A stretch of DNA of 64,000 nt, from the NCBI RefSeq assembly GCF_000350225.1, contig NW_005178701.1, positions 248,001-312,000 on the forward strand. Direction: 5' to 3'. Below are positions 19,030 through 29,459 of the stretch, piece after piece (the first letter of the stretch is position 1; each line of letters begins with the position of its first letter). This stretch comes from Chondrus crispus (taxonomy: Eukaryota > Rhodophyta > Florideophyceae > Gigartinales > Gigartinaceae). The notes beneath the pieces are model-generated. The model worked only from the letters and a program-made list of their open reading frames with translations. It searched no databases and was not told where the DNA came from. Made by a program: the position numbers and the translations under genes.

Positions 19030-19688
19030 GGGGAAAATCCTTAATTAAAAAGGGCTATTGTACGGTTTTCTTGTTTCTGCTCTGCTCACGACGCTTCCCG
19101 TGGCCATTCAGAGAGTTCCACTTGCCCCTACTTCTCCTTGTGCAGTGTTGTGCAACCAGAATAAGGACCAGTAGCGCACCTGCACTTGTTGTGACTCTTC
19201 GCTACTTACAGTCAGGAGATTAAGTTTAATGTCAAAGATTAACATCGAACTGTCCAATGAACAAAGTACAAGTTATAAGTGGTATGATAGGGAGATTCGG
19301 GTAGGAATCATCCCGGACTCTGGAACGGGTCTGATTGGTAGTGAATCATCGTAACATCAGGCTTGTACTGTAGGTTTTGCGTCCGAAAATGACAGTGTCT
19401 GTGAGTCATATTTCGATGTCATGCGGAACAGAAATTTGTGTTCGAAAAATCTCTCTTACAGGTCATCTTTATGGACGCATGGAGGTGCCAGTGACTTATC
19501 CCCATCAAAAAAAGGAAAATTTGGGTTGTTTAACTCTCGCCATGCGCTGTTCAAAAAAATTGGCACCTCCTCTTGTACTGTACTGTACACCTGTGACTTG
19601 TGCAGTTGCGGGCAGCGTACAGGGTCCATGGACTTTGCACACGTCTTCGACCTTCTCGATTTGTGTTTTCAATAAGCTGCTGCGAACT
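19030..19688. other. Upstream region of the hAT-related gene
   Basis: No separate gene is visible. The coding frame is open upstream of 19689, but that part lacks domain character. Overlapping TACTGTAC motifs lie near 19577. It may contain the promoter of the 19689 gene. Confidence 0.35.
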
Positions 19689-22541
19689 ATGAATCCGACC
19701 TCTTCGGCAAGGGCACCTGTGACCATCAAACCCACAAACGCGCCAAAACGTCGAGGTCGGCCTCGGTCACCCGTATTCGGGTACTTTCAGAGGATTGTGA
19801 GTGAATCAGGCGAATTTCAAGGTAATAAGTGTCGTTTTTGCGCTTTTACATCGCGAGATCGTTCGGAGAATCCGACCTACCTCACCCGTCACATACTGCG
19901 TAGTTGTGATGCCCCGCAGGAGGTCAAGGACGCCATGGGTGCTCGCCAGTTGGCCAGTCCAGGAACCACCTCGCGAGGTAGCCTCCAGAAGGCAACTGCG
20001 TTTAGTTCTGCACAGGATCCGACACCACCAGCTTTAGGCAGCCGTTCACAACCCTCTGAAATTGGGAGACCAGACCCGGAGTCAAGCCATCTACGGCAAA
20101 ATGATGTCGGGTGTCGGCGAAGGGACCGCACAAGCACGCTCCAACTTCCCGCTGCGAGTTCGGTCACCTCTGCCCCAGGTGCCTCTCTTGACGCTCAGCA
20201 ATCTCAGGCCTCCAAACAACGATCACAAACTAATCAATTGATAAACCAAGGACTCGAGCACCCGGAACAGTCTCACCCAGAAGCTGGTGCTGTCCCTTCC
20301 GCCGCAACGCGCACTATCGTTCAATCGCGCGGAGTGACTAAGTCGCGTCGAGGCCGCCCTCGATCCCAGGCGTTACTACATTTTCGTCGCCACGTTGATG
20401 AAAAGGGAAACTTTATTGCAAACCAATGCTCGCACTGCACATTTGTCTCTCGAGATCGTAGCGAAAATTCCACGCTGCTGCTTCGTCATTTGTTGTCACA
20501 AGCATGTGGAGCTCCAGAGACCGTACGGGTTGTTCTGCGGGGAAACCGCTACACAGTTGATGGCAAACGAACAAGTAGGAGTGAAGGAGTCGGGTCTGAG
20601 ACAGGCCGAAGAACAGGGTCAAAAGCGGCCGGTGTTCGTGCAACCGGCGACAAAGTGGAATCGCATGGAAGGAGGGCGGGGGCGGTTTCTGTACTTAAAT
20701 TTTCACCCGAGAATTTCGATGTCATGGCGACCGCCATTGTGCGTTTCTTTGTTCGACATGCGATAGACTTTCGAGCTGCGGAATCGAAATTGTTTGCAGA
20801 TCTGCTAGAAAGCGCGGCCATTTCACAGGGCACGAACGAAAGGATCGATCAAGGCTTTGCGGATTCGAAGAAATTGCAGCATTGTTCAGGCGTCCCCGAA
20901 AGGTACACAATACCACACGGGAATGCTCTTCAAGCATTCTGGGAGCATAGCCCTGCTGCACAGTTCGTGGATACAGATCTATCCAATATTGGGGAATTTC
21001 CGTCATCTAGGTATCTCATAATTTATTTTCCAGACTACGCAAATGCTCAGCCATCTCGCCACGCACTTCGACGACAGCCCACCGAAGACGAAGGGAATTC
21101 GGGTGAGGCATCGATGATTGCGTCAACGTTTCTTTGGACATCTGGTGCAAAATTATACTACATTGGCTCGCGGAATTGCTCTCACGATTTTAAATCATGC
21201 ATTGCAGAGCTAGTGTTGCAGTCGAAAGAAACGTGCAAACTTGGGAAAGCTGCTCTAGACCAAGTTTTTATTGGAAGGCCATTTGAAACTAGTGAACAGT
21301 CCGCTGACGTAACCAAGAATGATCCAGTGAATACCTGGATATCAGATGTGCCGCGCGAAGTAGATATTTTGGCCCAACAGCTTCTCACTCAAGTACCAGT
21401 ACTATCAAGATGCGTCAGAAGGAACACTTTGTTGGCCTCCTTTTTTAGAGAAACATATAGCAGTAGGGCCGCTGTGATGTTGTTTGGCAGAAACTTGGCA
21501 GAGAAAGAGCAATGTGCGAGATACAAAGCTCACATAGCACTCCCACTGCAGCTCACGCGGTGCTGTGATGCGGTTGAAAATGCTCAGCAAACATTCAAGA
21601 TCCTGTCACATGCACAGTCAAGTCACAAAGATCGTCAACGGTTCCAGGAGACGTCAAGTTTTTTGCATACCATTAACGAGGAAAGTGCTGGCAACGTGCA
21701 GCTTTGTCAGGAGATCACGCGTCTTGTTCTATCCCAGCCTTACCTGAATGAGCTTGAGATTTTTATCGCTGTGATGAAACCTTTGGCGAAGTTGATCGAG
21801 AAGTATACATGTGTTGATGACTCACTCTCTGCGAGTGATATGGGCTCCTCAGCCCCTCTTGCTTCGGGAGGACGTTCGCTGGCTCATGTTCTTCCTGACT
21901 GTTTTAGTACCCTGCGAGATATTTACAAAGAACAAAGGCCAGAGTTAGAGAACGATCTCCGCCTGCTGCGCGCAATGTCTGCTCGTCGCCTCATGGGCCA
22001 AGGTGGGGACGAGTATCCGCCAATTGTTGGAGACATATGCTACCTCGCTACATTTCTAAACCCTACCTCCAACTTGGCTGCAATGAAAGGTATCACAGTC
22101 GACGAGTCGTGGCGTCGGGCGGTCTCATTTTTGCATTTCCAATACGGCTCCCGTTCTGACGTGGTCTTGGATAGGGCCATTGAACAGCTTCAAGACTTTC
22201 ACCAGCGATCTGGAGCTTTCGCAGAGCCAGGGATCTTCATAGCCCCAGATGAGACTGAACAAGAAGATCCACGAATTTGGTGGCAGAAGCATGGTAGGCT
22301 GGCACCGGATCTCTTCACCATTGCGTTAAAAGTACTAGACGCACCAACAGCCGCGTTTCCTATTGTGAAACTTGCATCGGAGATGAACGGCCGACATTCT
22401 GATTTATACAGCACGGAAAAGGACGAGTTGATGGAGAAGAAGAGATTTTTGCTGTGGAATTTAAGGCTATCTGAACGTGCTGACACGTCAAAAAATGTCG
22501 ATTCCTTTCTAGGACCCCCCCATTCGAAAGGAGAATCATAG
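19689..22541 (+). CDS. hAT-related protein with two BED zinc fingers, catalytic core degenerate
   Basis: An unbroken 950-residue protein starts at the ATG at 19689, just before the first finger region. Two tandem BED-type fingers share the pattern RRGRPRS, then CxxC, SRDRSEN and H-x4/5-C. The first uses C48, C51, H68 and C73; the second lies near residues 240-270. The C-terminal two thirds follow the hAT/DUF659 layout. A degenerate counterpart of the usual ETRW segment reads LPLQLTRCCDAVENA. A C-terminal dimerisation-like block begins IWWQKHGRLAPDLFTIALKV. I do not find the hAT first-Asp block with DGW or the second Asp in a VTDNA-like block; in their place are non-acidic segments. Intact length with missing catalysis suggests a domesticated DNA-binding protein rather than an active transposase. 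No flanking inverted repeats were recognised. Confidence 0.65.
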   Translation: MNPTSSARAPVTIKPTNAPKRRGRPRSPVFGYFQRIVSESGEFQGNKCRFCAFTSRDRSENPTYLTRHILRSCDAPQEVKDAMGARQLASPGTTSRGSLQKATAFSSAQDPTPPALGSRSQPSEIGRPDPESSHLRQNDVGCRRRDRTSTLQLPAASSVTSAPGASLDAQQSQASKQRSQTNQLINQGLEHPEQSHPEAGAVPSAATRTIVQSRGVTKSRRGRPRSQALLHFRRHVDEKGNFIANQCSHCTFVSRDRSENSTLLLRHLLSQACGAPETVRVVLRGNRYTVDGKRTSRSEGVGSETGRRTGSKAAGVRATGDKVESHGRRAGAVSVLKFSPENFDVMATAIVRFFVRHAIDFRAAESKLFADLLESAAISQGTNERIDQGFADSKKLQHCSGVPERYTIPHGNALQAFWEHSPAAQFVDTDLSNIGEFPSSRYLIIYFPDYANAQPSRHALRRQPTEDEGNSGEASMIASTFLWTSGAKLYYIGSRNCSHDFKSCIAELVLQSKETCKLGKAALDQVFIGRPFETSEQSADVTKNDPVNTWISDVPREVDILAQQLLTQVPVLSRCVRRNTLLASFFRETYSSRAAVMLFGRNLAEKEQCARYKAHIALPLQLTRCCDAVENAQQTFKILSHAQSSHKDRQRFQETSSFLHTINEESAGNVQLCQEITRLVLSQPYLNELEIFIAVMKPLAKLIEKYTCVDDSLSASDMGSSAPLASGGRSLAHVLPDCFSTLRDIYKEQRPELENDLRLLRAMSARRLMGQGGDEYPPIVGDICYLATFLNPTSNLAAMKGITVDESWRRAVSFLHFQYGSRSDVVLDRAIEQLQDFHQRSGAFAEPGIFIAPDETEQEDPRIWWQKHGRLAPDLFTIALKVLDAPTAAFPIVKLASEMNGRHSDLYSTEKDELMEKKRFLLWNLRLSERADTSKNVDSFLGPPHSKGES

Positions 22542-23022
22542 CAGGAGGGATGTGACTCGGCGCAGTACATATTGACAATGCAGCACGCGCCATGGGTACG
22601 TGGACATGCGATGAGGACAGAAGAGTTGGGTGCGGCGGTTAGTGTCATTGCATGGGCTCAGGCGGCGATGACTTTAATGCTCGAGTGTAGAAGGGATCTA
22701 CTTCCCCCGCCTTTGCAGTACACGAGTCTTGATCGACCAGGTTCATTACGATAATCTCTTCATGGAGGAAGGAAGGAGAGTCGCACTGTTTACAATCGCT
22801 TGGTATGACAACAGGAAGCGTAGGTCACGAAGAAGACAGCACGACTTCTGGAACGAATAAGTGGTATGGCTATGCTATCCGATAGCACATTTAGCGTAAG
22901 AGCCCTGCTGCCATGTTGGGCGTGATAGCCTATCTAGACGCATGGAACAGGCTGTCGGAATCAAGAACGAAAACAAAGAAGGTGTGGCGGAATAGTTAAA
23001 TTCTTGTGAGGGGTGAAAATGG
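22542..23022. other. Intergenic between convergent genes
   Basis: Only short ORFs without family signal. The region separates the ends of two convergent genes, so it should hold their 3' ends. No clear polyadenylation motif was recognised. Confidence 0.35.
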
Positions 23023-23682
23023 CTACAGTCTGAGGTCGTATACAAAATCTCCGTCGGGAGTTAAGCCTAAGCGTGCAGCAAATTTGATGCCAGCAATCTT
23101 GAAGTCCTGATGGACACCGAACGAACTGGTAGTCTTCCATTCGCCCTGAGACTTGTTCGTAGTCTTGTAGACGACATTTCCATAGAGGGTCGTGGCCGCC
23201 ATGTTGAAGAGTTGAACTTTGCGGTCGATCTCAAAGCCGTGGTCCCTTCGACCATTTGTTCTCGCGGAGGCCTTGAAGCGCAAAAACCCCTTTTGGCGGC
23301 TGTCACTAGCACCGAGATCGAGGAGCCTAATATTGAGTGCAGCTTTACCGACAGGATTGAACTGGGCCCCATCTGCCCCGACTGTGCCGGCATTGCCGGA
23401 GATGGTAACCTTTGCCGGAAGATCGGCATCAAGCAGATTGGAGAGCAAATTTGAGGGAATGGACTTGGCGATTTGAGCGGTGAACTTGAGCTTGTCGAGA
23501 TCTAGGAAATTGGAGAAAGAGATGTTGTCGTAGAGCTGACCCTCGAAGGGGAGACCATTACGACTGGAGCTTGCAATTCGTGGGGGCGCAAGGGAGGCTT
23601 TGGCAAGATGGGTTGTGGGCGAGACTGGGAATGCCTTTTGCGCCGAACGGCCTTTCCTGGAAATGGGATCGAAAGGAAACAT
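23023..23682 (-). CDS. Beta-rich protein with probable N-terminal targeting peptide
   Basis: I prefer the ATG at 23682 (MFPFDPISRKGRSAQ); an in-frame start 18 codons earlier is possible. That gives a 219-residue protein. The first 40 residues are Ser/Ala/Arg-rich with few acids, as in plastid or mitochondrial targeting sequences. The remainder alternates polar and hydrophobic residues (for example LYDNISFSNFLDLDKLKFTA and VQLFNMAATTLYGNVVY) and ends FVYDLRL, which resembles the terminal beta-strand signal of outer-membrane barrels. I therefore infer an organelle outer-envelope barrel or a soluble beta-sandwich. No specific family was recognised. The next gene, at 24085, is divergent. Confidence 0.45.
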   Translation of the reverse strand: MFPFDPISRKGRSAQKAFPVSPTTHLAKASLAPPRIASSSRNGLPFEGQLYDNISFSNFLDLDKLKFTAQIAKSIPSNLLSNLLDADLPAKVTISGNAGTVGADGAQFNPVGKAALNIRLLDLGASDSRQKGFLRFKASARTNGRRDHGFEIDRKVQLFNMAATTLYGNVVYKTTNKSQGEWKTTSSFGVHQDFKIAGIKFAARLGLTPDGDFVYDLRL

Positions 23683-24084
23683 ACTAAATGGGAGGGAAGT
23701 GGGATAGGGTAAGGAATGATGGCGGGACGGTAACAAGGGTTGTGGGTAAGAGGGGGGTATGGGGAGGGAGATAGACTTGCAAGCTCAAGTGTGTGTCAAG
23801 ACAAGCTTTAGACAGGTTAGTTTGAAGTCTATGGCTCGATGAGCTCTCTGAGCGGCAAGCAAACAAGAGCAAATCAGAAACACCCACGTGGCCTCGTTTT
23901 GTATCTTGGGGATCTCATTAGCCACCCTATTCTGGGTTCTCCATCAGATCGCACACGACGTACACGGGGAACATGTGTGTGACGTGGGAACCGTGAGGCA
24001 TAGAGCATGCAGTTAAATTTGGTACTGAACCCAAACGTTCTTGTCTTGCTCCAAGGACAGTCAGTGGCAGTGTAGCAGACAACG
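23683..24084. promoter_or_regulatory. Divergent intergenic region
   Basis: About 400 bp separate the starts of two divergently transcribed genes (23682 minus, 24085 plus) and should contain both promoters. I see no clean TATA box. Confidence 0.3.
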
Positions 24085-24541
24085 ATGAGTACAGGTGCTT
24101 TATCTAGGCTAGTGTCTCTGCTAACATTTGTAGCTATGTTGCGGACGCTTCCTCGTCATCGCGCTCGCACCCGGATTTCCTCATCGTCACTAGTGCTTCC
24201 TGCAGTTGGACTCCTTTTTCTCTTTCATCGCCACCTACACAGACCTCGTACACCTAACCCTTCCCTTCCCATCCCATTTCCGCCTGCACCTCCAAACACC
24301 TCATACAAAGACGCTAGCGCTCTCTCTGTCCCGCGTGCTCTCCTCCAATCCCCCCTTCTGGACCGTATTTTAGTCTCCCCATCTCACCGTGTTGTCTTCT
24401 GTCCAATTCCAGGTGCTGAGGATCACCAAATACACCAACGCCTCTCTCAGTTCTGCGGCCCGTTGCACTTTTTGAGTGCCTTCGCGCCTCGAGACCGAGA
24501 GCGCCTTCTTCGTAACCAAGACGTCTTCCGCTTCGCCTTTG
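24085..24541 (+). CDS. N-terminal part of a carbohydrate-sulfotransferase-like protein (cut by gap)
   Basis: The first 152 codons are seen before the assembly gap. The product looks like a Golgi type II membrane protein: a hydrophobic stretch at about residues 38-48, then a Pro-rich stem. From residue 100 the sequence VSPSHRVVFCPIPGAEDH, then LHFLSAFAPRDRERLL and DVFRFAF, follows the start of the Sulfotransfer_2 fold (chondroitin 4-sulfotransferase type). In that family a strand ending in CxxPK makes the 5'-phosphosulfate loop of PAPS binding. Here the Lys after the Pro is replaced by Gly, so binding may differ or the sequence is divergent. Such enzymes would sulfate galactans in a red alga. 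The C-terminus lies in the gap, so domain assignment rests on a short stretch. Confidence 0.55.
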
Positions 24542-25284
24542 NNNNNNNNNNNNNNNNNNNNNNNNNNNNNNNNNNNNNNNNNNNNNNNNNNNNNNNNNNN
24601 NNNNNNNNNNNNNNNNNNNNNNNNNNNNNNNNNNNNNNNNNNNNNNNNNNNNNNNNNNNNNNNNNNNNNNNNNNNNNNNNNNNNNNNNNNNNNNNNNNNN
24701 NNNNNNNNNNNNNNNNNNNNNNNNNNNNNNNNNNNNNNNNNNNNNNNNNNNNNNNNNNNNNNNNNNNNNNNNNNNNNNNNNNNNNNNNNNNNNNNNNNNN
24801 NNNNNNNNNNNNNNNNNNNNNNNNNNNNNNNNNNNNNNNNNNNNNNNNNNNNNNNNNNNNNNNNNNNNNNNNNNNNNNNNNNNNNNNNNNNNNNNNNNNN
24901 NNNNNNNNNNNNNNNNNNNNNNNNNNNNNNNNNNNNNNNNNNNNNNNNNNNNNNNNNNNNNNNNNNNNNNNNNNNNNNNNNNNNNNNNNNNNNNNNNNNN
25001 NNNNNNNNNNNNNNNNNNNNNNNNNNNNNNNNNNNNNNNNNNNNNNNNNNNNNNNNNNNNNNNNNNNNNNNNNNNNNNNNNNNNNNNNNNNNNNNNNNNN
25101 NNNNNNNNNNNNNNNNNNNNNNNNNNNNNNNNNNNNNNNNNNNNNNNNNNNNNNNNNNNNNNNNNNNNNNNNNNNNNNNNNNNNNNNNNNNNNNNNNNNN
25201 NNNNNNNNNNNNNNNNNNNNNNNNNNNNNNNNNNNNNNNNNNNNNNNNNNNNNNNNNNNNNNNNNNNNNNNNNNNNNNNNNNNN
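24542..25284. other. Assembly gap (743 N)
   Basis: The undetermined bases hide the rest of the sulfotransferase-like gene (plus strand) and the C-terminal end of the GFM2 gene (minus strand). The two genes are convergent. Gap length may be an estimate. Confidence 0.99.
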
Positions 25285-27536
25285 GCTTCAATTGCACTTA
25301 ATTGACTCTTAGCAGAACCACTCTCTCCGGGCATAACATCTACAACATCAATTGTCCCTCTTCGTTTCGTTGGGTGGGAAATCTCGGAGATAATGTCGCC
25401 CGCACTATTGGTTGGAACCACAAGATGCACTCTCATGACTGGTTCAAGCACTCTCGGTGTAGCATTCCGTATCACACTCTGAATTGCTTTTCGTGCACAA
25501 CCACGAAGGGCTGTGAAGTTGTTTCTTGCCCCTGTGTCGGCTGCAGCATCAGTAGCTGAGAACACTGAGACTTTCAAATTTGTCACCGAAGATCCAAGCA
25601 AAGGGCCCCTGCCGAGAGCAGCATTCACACCGTCTGCGATAGCTTCCCGTTCGGCCAAGCTGAAAAACTCGTCCGAAATATCAATCAGATTAGCACAATG
25701 ACTTGACTTAGGTGCGTGTGGTTCGATCTTCACTCTGAGCGTAGCCTGAAATCTACTCGATCCGATGGTGCAATCGTAAACTTCTACGCTTTCCACTGAT
25801 TCTGTGATCGTCTCGCGGTATGAAACGCGTGGTCGGGACATGCGAACAGGGAAACCAAGGCTGCGAGATAGTCTGCCAACAGCTACTTCAAGGTGGAGCT
25901 CTCCCATTCCGGACAGCAATGTTTCTCCCGTTTCGTTATCAACAGTCTGTTCCATGGAGCAGTCTTCCTGGACAATGCGCGCCAAAAGGCCTTCTAGCTC
26001 CCGCTCTTGGACGGCCCCTTCCACTTCCAAAGCGACTGAGAAGACTGGAGGAGGAGCCTTCACTCCACTCAGAATGACTTGTGATGAGGGCGGATCTCGC
26101 ATGAGAACCAAAGTGTCTCCGGTCTCTGTTTGCTTGAGACCAACCTGAAACGTCATACGAAGCCATTACGATCCCATCAAGGTAGAGGAAGAAGAGACAA
26201 GTTAGTATCATGGATGGGCTCACAGGGGGTATAGTCGCGGGTCTGCGGCTGCCGTGGATTTGCTTACCGCTGCAAATATGTCCCCGGGTGAAATGATCTG
26301 GATTTCCTCGTATTTATCAGCAAGGACTCGCAAAATTTTTGTTGGCGTCTCTTTCTTCCCTTTTGTGGTATTCAGAAAAGGTCCGCGAAAGTGCTTTAAG
26401 TCACCACAAAAGGCCCGGAAATGAACTAGTCTCCCACGATGTTTGTCATGTGAAACTTTGAATGCGTATGCTAAGAACGGCGACTTTTCCGACATGGGGA
26501 TGACAACTTCATCCCCATGCTTCGATCTTGCCTTCACTGGAGATCTTTCAGCTGGTGAAGGGAGGTAATTAACGACTGCATCGAGCAATGGCTCTACGCC
26601 TATGCCCCGGAGTGAGGATCCGAACAGGACAGGGACCAACTTTCCATGAATGCAGGCCTGGCGCACAGCTGATGTCATAACTTCTCGGGGAATTGGGCTT
26701 TCATCCAACCATAGTGACATGACTTGATCGTTGACATCGGCTACAGTTTCAACTAATGTGTTTGCAGCTTTTTGAATGCTCACTTGTTGTTCTGGACTGA
26801 GATCGGTAAGAGAAGCAACAACGTCATCACCCGAAGGGTTCTTAAAGATCAAGCCATTCTGTCCGGGCACATAATCAAAGAGAGTTAAGAGATCAAAGAC
26901 GCCGTCAAACTTTTTTGACCGTTGGTGGAATATGGGGTATTGGATAACGCATGGCGTGGACACAAAACACTGGGATATTGATGAGACAGATTTTTCAAAG
27001 TCTGCGCCGTCTCTGTCCATTTTGTTTACAAATACGACTCTTGGCAAGGCGTTTGAATCTGCCTGACGCCAAACAGTCTCAGTTTGCGGCTGTACACCAG
27101 ATACGGCATCCAAGAGAACGATTACGCTATCCATGACCTTGAGAGCCCTTTCAACCTCAAAGGTAAAGTCGAGATGTCCCGGGGAGTCGACCAGAAAGAT
27201 TTGGTGATCCTTCCAGTTGAACGAGACAGCAGCTGCATTAATAGTGATTCCGCGTTCTCGTTCATCGGGAAGGTAGTCCAATGTGGTATCACCGACGTCA
27301 ACGTTGCCCATGCGACGTAAGGCACCGGCGGTGTACAGCATGGCTTCCGACGTGGTTGTTTTCCCAGAATTGATGTGGGCTATGGCTCCTAAAACGCGCT
27401 TTTTCTGGTGAAGAGAAGCGGAGAAGCATCGATTGGGCTGGAGGAAGATTTGATGTAAAGCGGGAAAGGTCCTGAGTGAGTGAGGGGTCAAGGGCGTTCT
27501 CACAATAGATTGCAGTGCTGATGCAAGAGATCCCAT
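25285..27536 (-). CDS. GFM2: Mitochondrial elongation factor G2, two exons seen, C-terminus in gap
   Basis: The GTPase recycles mitochondrial ribosomes (EF-G2 class). Exon 1 runs 27536-26268 (423 codons) and exon 2 runs 26144 into the gap at 25285 (286 codons). A targeting-like N-terminus rich in Arg, Ser and Leu precedes the G domain. G1 is AHINSGKTT, switch I/G2 is DYLPDERERGITI, G3 is DSPGHLDF and G4 is NKMD. The spacing GNVDVGDTTLDYLPDERERG is the EF-G2 rather than EF-G1 pattern. Exon 2 holds domains II-IV, including GMGELHLEVAVGRL, RVSYRETI and EISHPTKRRGTIDV. The 123-nt intron has GTAAGC and CAG ends and the join restores the family's AAVGLK. Without splicing a stop follows within 20 codons. 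About the last 40 residues are presumably in the gap. Confidence 0.9.
26145..26267 (-). other. GFM2: Spliceosomal intron of GFM2
   Basis: On the minus strand it begins GTAAGC and ends TTTCAG. It contains a perfect TACTAAC branch motif at 26201-26207, about 55 nt before the acceptor. It is phase 0 and its removal joins conserved EF-G sequence exactly. Confidence 0.85.
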
Positions 27537-27599
27537 GGTCGCAGCGGTGATAATTTAGAAAAGCGTAGTAAATGATGATGGAAAGAAATTCTGTGTAGG

Positions 27600-27670
27600 G
27601 CCGAGCTGCAGGAGCTCAGTCGGTTGAGCTGTCGCTCATAAGCCCGTGTTTGCAGTTCCAAAAAGATCAC
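27600..27670 (+). other. tRNA-like relic or SINE head
   Basis: The segment contains GAGCTCAGTCGGTTGAGC, like a tRNA D-arm with A box, then CTCATAA like a CAT anticodon loop, and GTTTGCAGTTCCA as a poor B box. Stems do not pair well and no complete cloverleaf forms. It is best read as a decayed tRNA or the tRNA-derived head of a SINE, just upstream of GFM2 and left of the Copia insertion. Confidence 0.3.
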
Positions 27671-27744
27671 AGCGGGAGGCTCATGGCCGAGGGGATCCGG
27701 GGGTTGCCTGCGGAGGACGTGAAGATAGCGGCAGATGGTGTCAC

Positions 27745-28061
27745 TCTTGGAGGGGACAGTCTGCCGACGGCGGGTAGCCCCGAAAAACATCTAAATTTAA
27801 TGTGGCTGTACTGTGGTCGCCGCTGGCGCGGCGGCGAATAAATAGAGGGCTCAAGTCCGGGGTCCATCTGATTCCCCGGGGGTATCCGCTACCCATTCTC
27901 CTCTCGCCGGCCAATCCTCTCGAGGACCATCCCGTGACGATCTTTCCCCGTCGGCGAAATACCCAACGTTCGCCTCCCTCTTCCCCTGTTATCCTCCGCC
28001 GCTACGCGCGACCGCATTCCAGCAGTGCTACTAACATCCTTGTGCACTCCCGCCTACCATA
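27745..28061 (+). repeat. Copia 5' LTR
   Basis: 317 bp, matching 34721-35038 nearly base for base. AATAAATAGAGG at about 27836 is a plausible TATA region. It ends directly at the primer site. Confidence 0.9.
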
Positions 28062-28075
28062 GTTATGGGCCCAGG
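28062..28075 (+). other. Primer-binding site of half-tRNA initiator-Met type
   Basis: The sequence GTTATGGGCCCAG immediately after the LTR equals the complement of the initiator tRNA-Met anticodon stem-loop, the same primer site used by Drosophila copia (from memory of that element). The gag ATG at 28065 lies within it. Confidence 0.75.
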
Positions 28076-29459
28076 AGGAAAGTCAAGAAAATTATCCGGT
28101 TTCTTCGATCCACCTGTCTTCTCACCGGATGGGGACCTAGAGTCATGGCGCAAGAGAGTTGGTCAATGGGCGGACTCTCTCAAAGTTGCGCATGACGAAG
28201 GCACTGATAGGACCTTCCAAACTATCTTCAAGCTCTTGGGGCGAACACTCTACGATCGCGGTCTTCCCGATGCGCAAAAAGCCATCGTTGATGAAGCTCA
28301 ATCGAAAGGGCAAGTGGACTACTTGCAGATGGAAGATCCAGTTGAAGCAGCTTTACAAATTGTCAAACTTGTGGCTGTAGATCCTCCCATCTCAATGGTC
28401 ACCCGGCTTATATCCTCATACCAAAAGGTGACTTCCTGTAGGAGAGATCGAAGTGAAAAGCTCTCTACCTTCGTATCAAGATTTCGGGGCCTCGCTGCGA
28501 AGCATCTTTTACACTCCCATGCATCCTCCTCGTCCCAAATAGGGGAAGTTTTAGCCATAACTTTGCTCAATAATGCCAATCTGGAGGACAGAACACTGAC
28601 AAACGCAAAGCTCCAGCTAATTTCGCACGCCGAAGCACGTTCCAAGGAGAAGAAAAAAGATGCTGCTTCTATCGAGTCAGTTCCTAAGGAAGGTCTGTTG
28701 GAACATCAAAAGCTGAACGACCAGCTTCATAGTCTTGATGCTCCAATTCGTGAATCCAACATGTCGTCTGCAGACTTTAAGAAAGCACTCATGGACTACC
28801 GCTCGAAGAACGTCAGCATTTGCCGCCAACTGAACAAGGTCGTGAAGCAGATGAAGGTCAACACCCAAGCCGCTTCGGTCAGAACAAGTGTTGCCGATCG
28901 TTTCTTGTCTCAGAACAAGTCTTGCCGTCTACATTTAGACGATGCGGTTATCGTCCTCCGCAATTTGACCCAAACGTCGACTATGGACTCCCCCCAGTTT
29001 TCAATGAAGGATGTTCAGGCCATGGTTGACAGAAAAGTCAGATCCTTCCTTACCTCGCAGTCCAATACCTCTACGGCACCAGTGTTGTCTCGTTTGGGTG
29101 GCATCAACCCGTCAAGGACATCAGGAGGCCCCCCTATCAACACGGATCCAAGAAAGGAAACGGGAGCTCTCTTCACAACAGACAGAAGCGGTCTTGGAAT
29201 GGAGCTCAAGGCAACAGCGCTACTTGTTACGACTGCGGTGAGACTGGTCACTATCGTGGCGACGATATTTGTAGAGAGCCAAGTGCTTTCACTCGAAAGA
29301 AGAAGCTTCGCCAGTCGGAGAATACCGCCGACCGCCCTCCTACTGGATCAAACGGACCAGGTTTTTTTCGGAAAGGCTCCGGGATGGGTCAAGGCAGATC
29401 AGCCTAATTTCGCAACCCGGAGCCCCCTCAGATGTACAACCTGCCTTCATGGACCCTAA
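28065..29459 (+). pseudogene. Copia gag, one frame change
   Basis: The polyprotein would form the capsid and bind RNA. From the ATG at 28065 about 360 codons of helical capsid-like sequence follow (DLESWRKRVGQWADSL at residues 24-40). The zinc knuckle CYDCGETGHYRGDDIC (CX2CX4HX4C) is encoded at 29225-29272 but one frame over (frame 2 of the window). The frame must change near 29140-29165. The original frame stays open by chance to 29459 and overlaps pol. The change may be a mutation or a programmed shift. Its location inside gag, before the knuckle, favours mutation. Confidence 0.75.
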
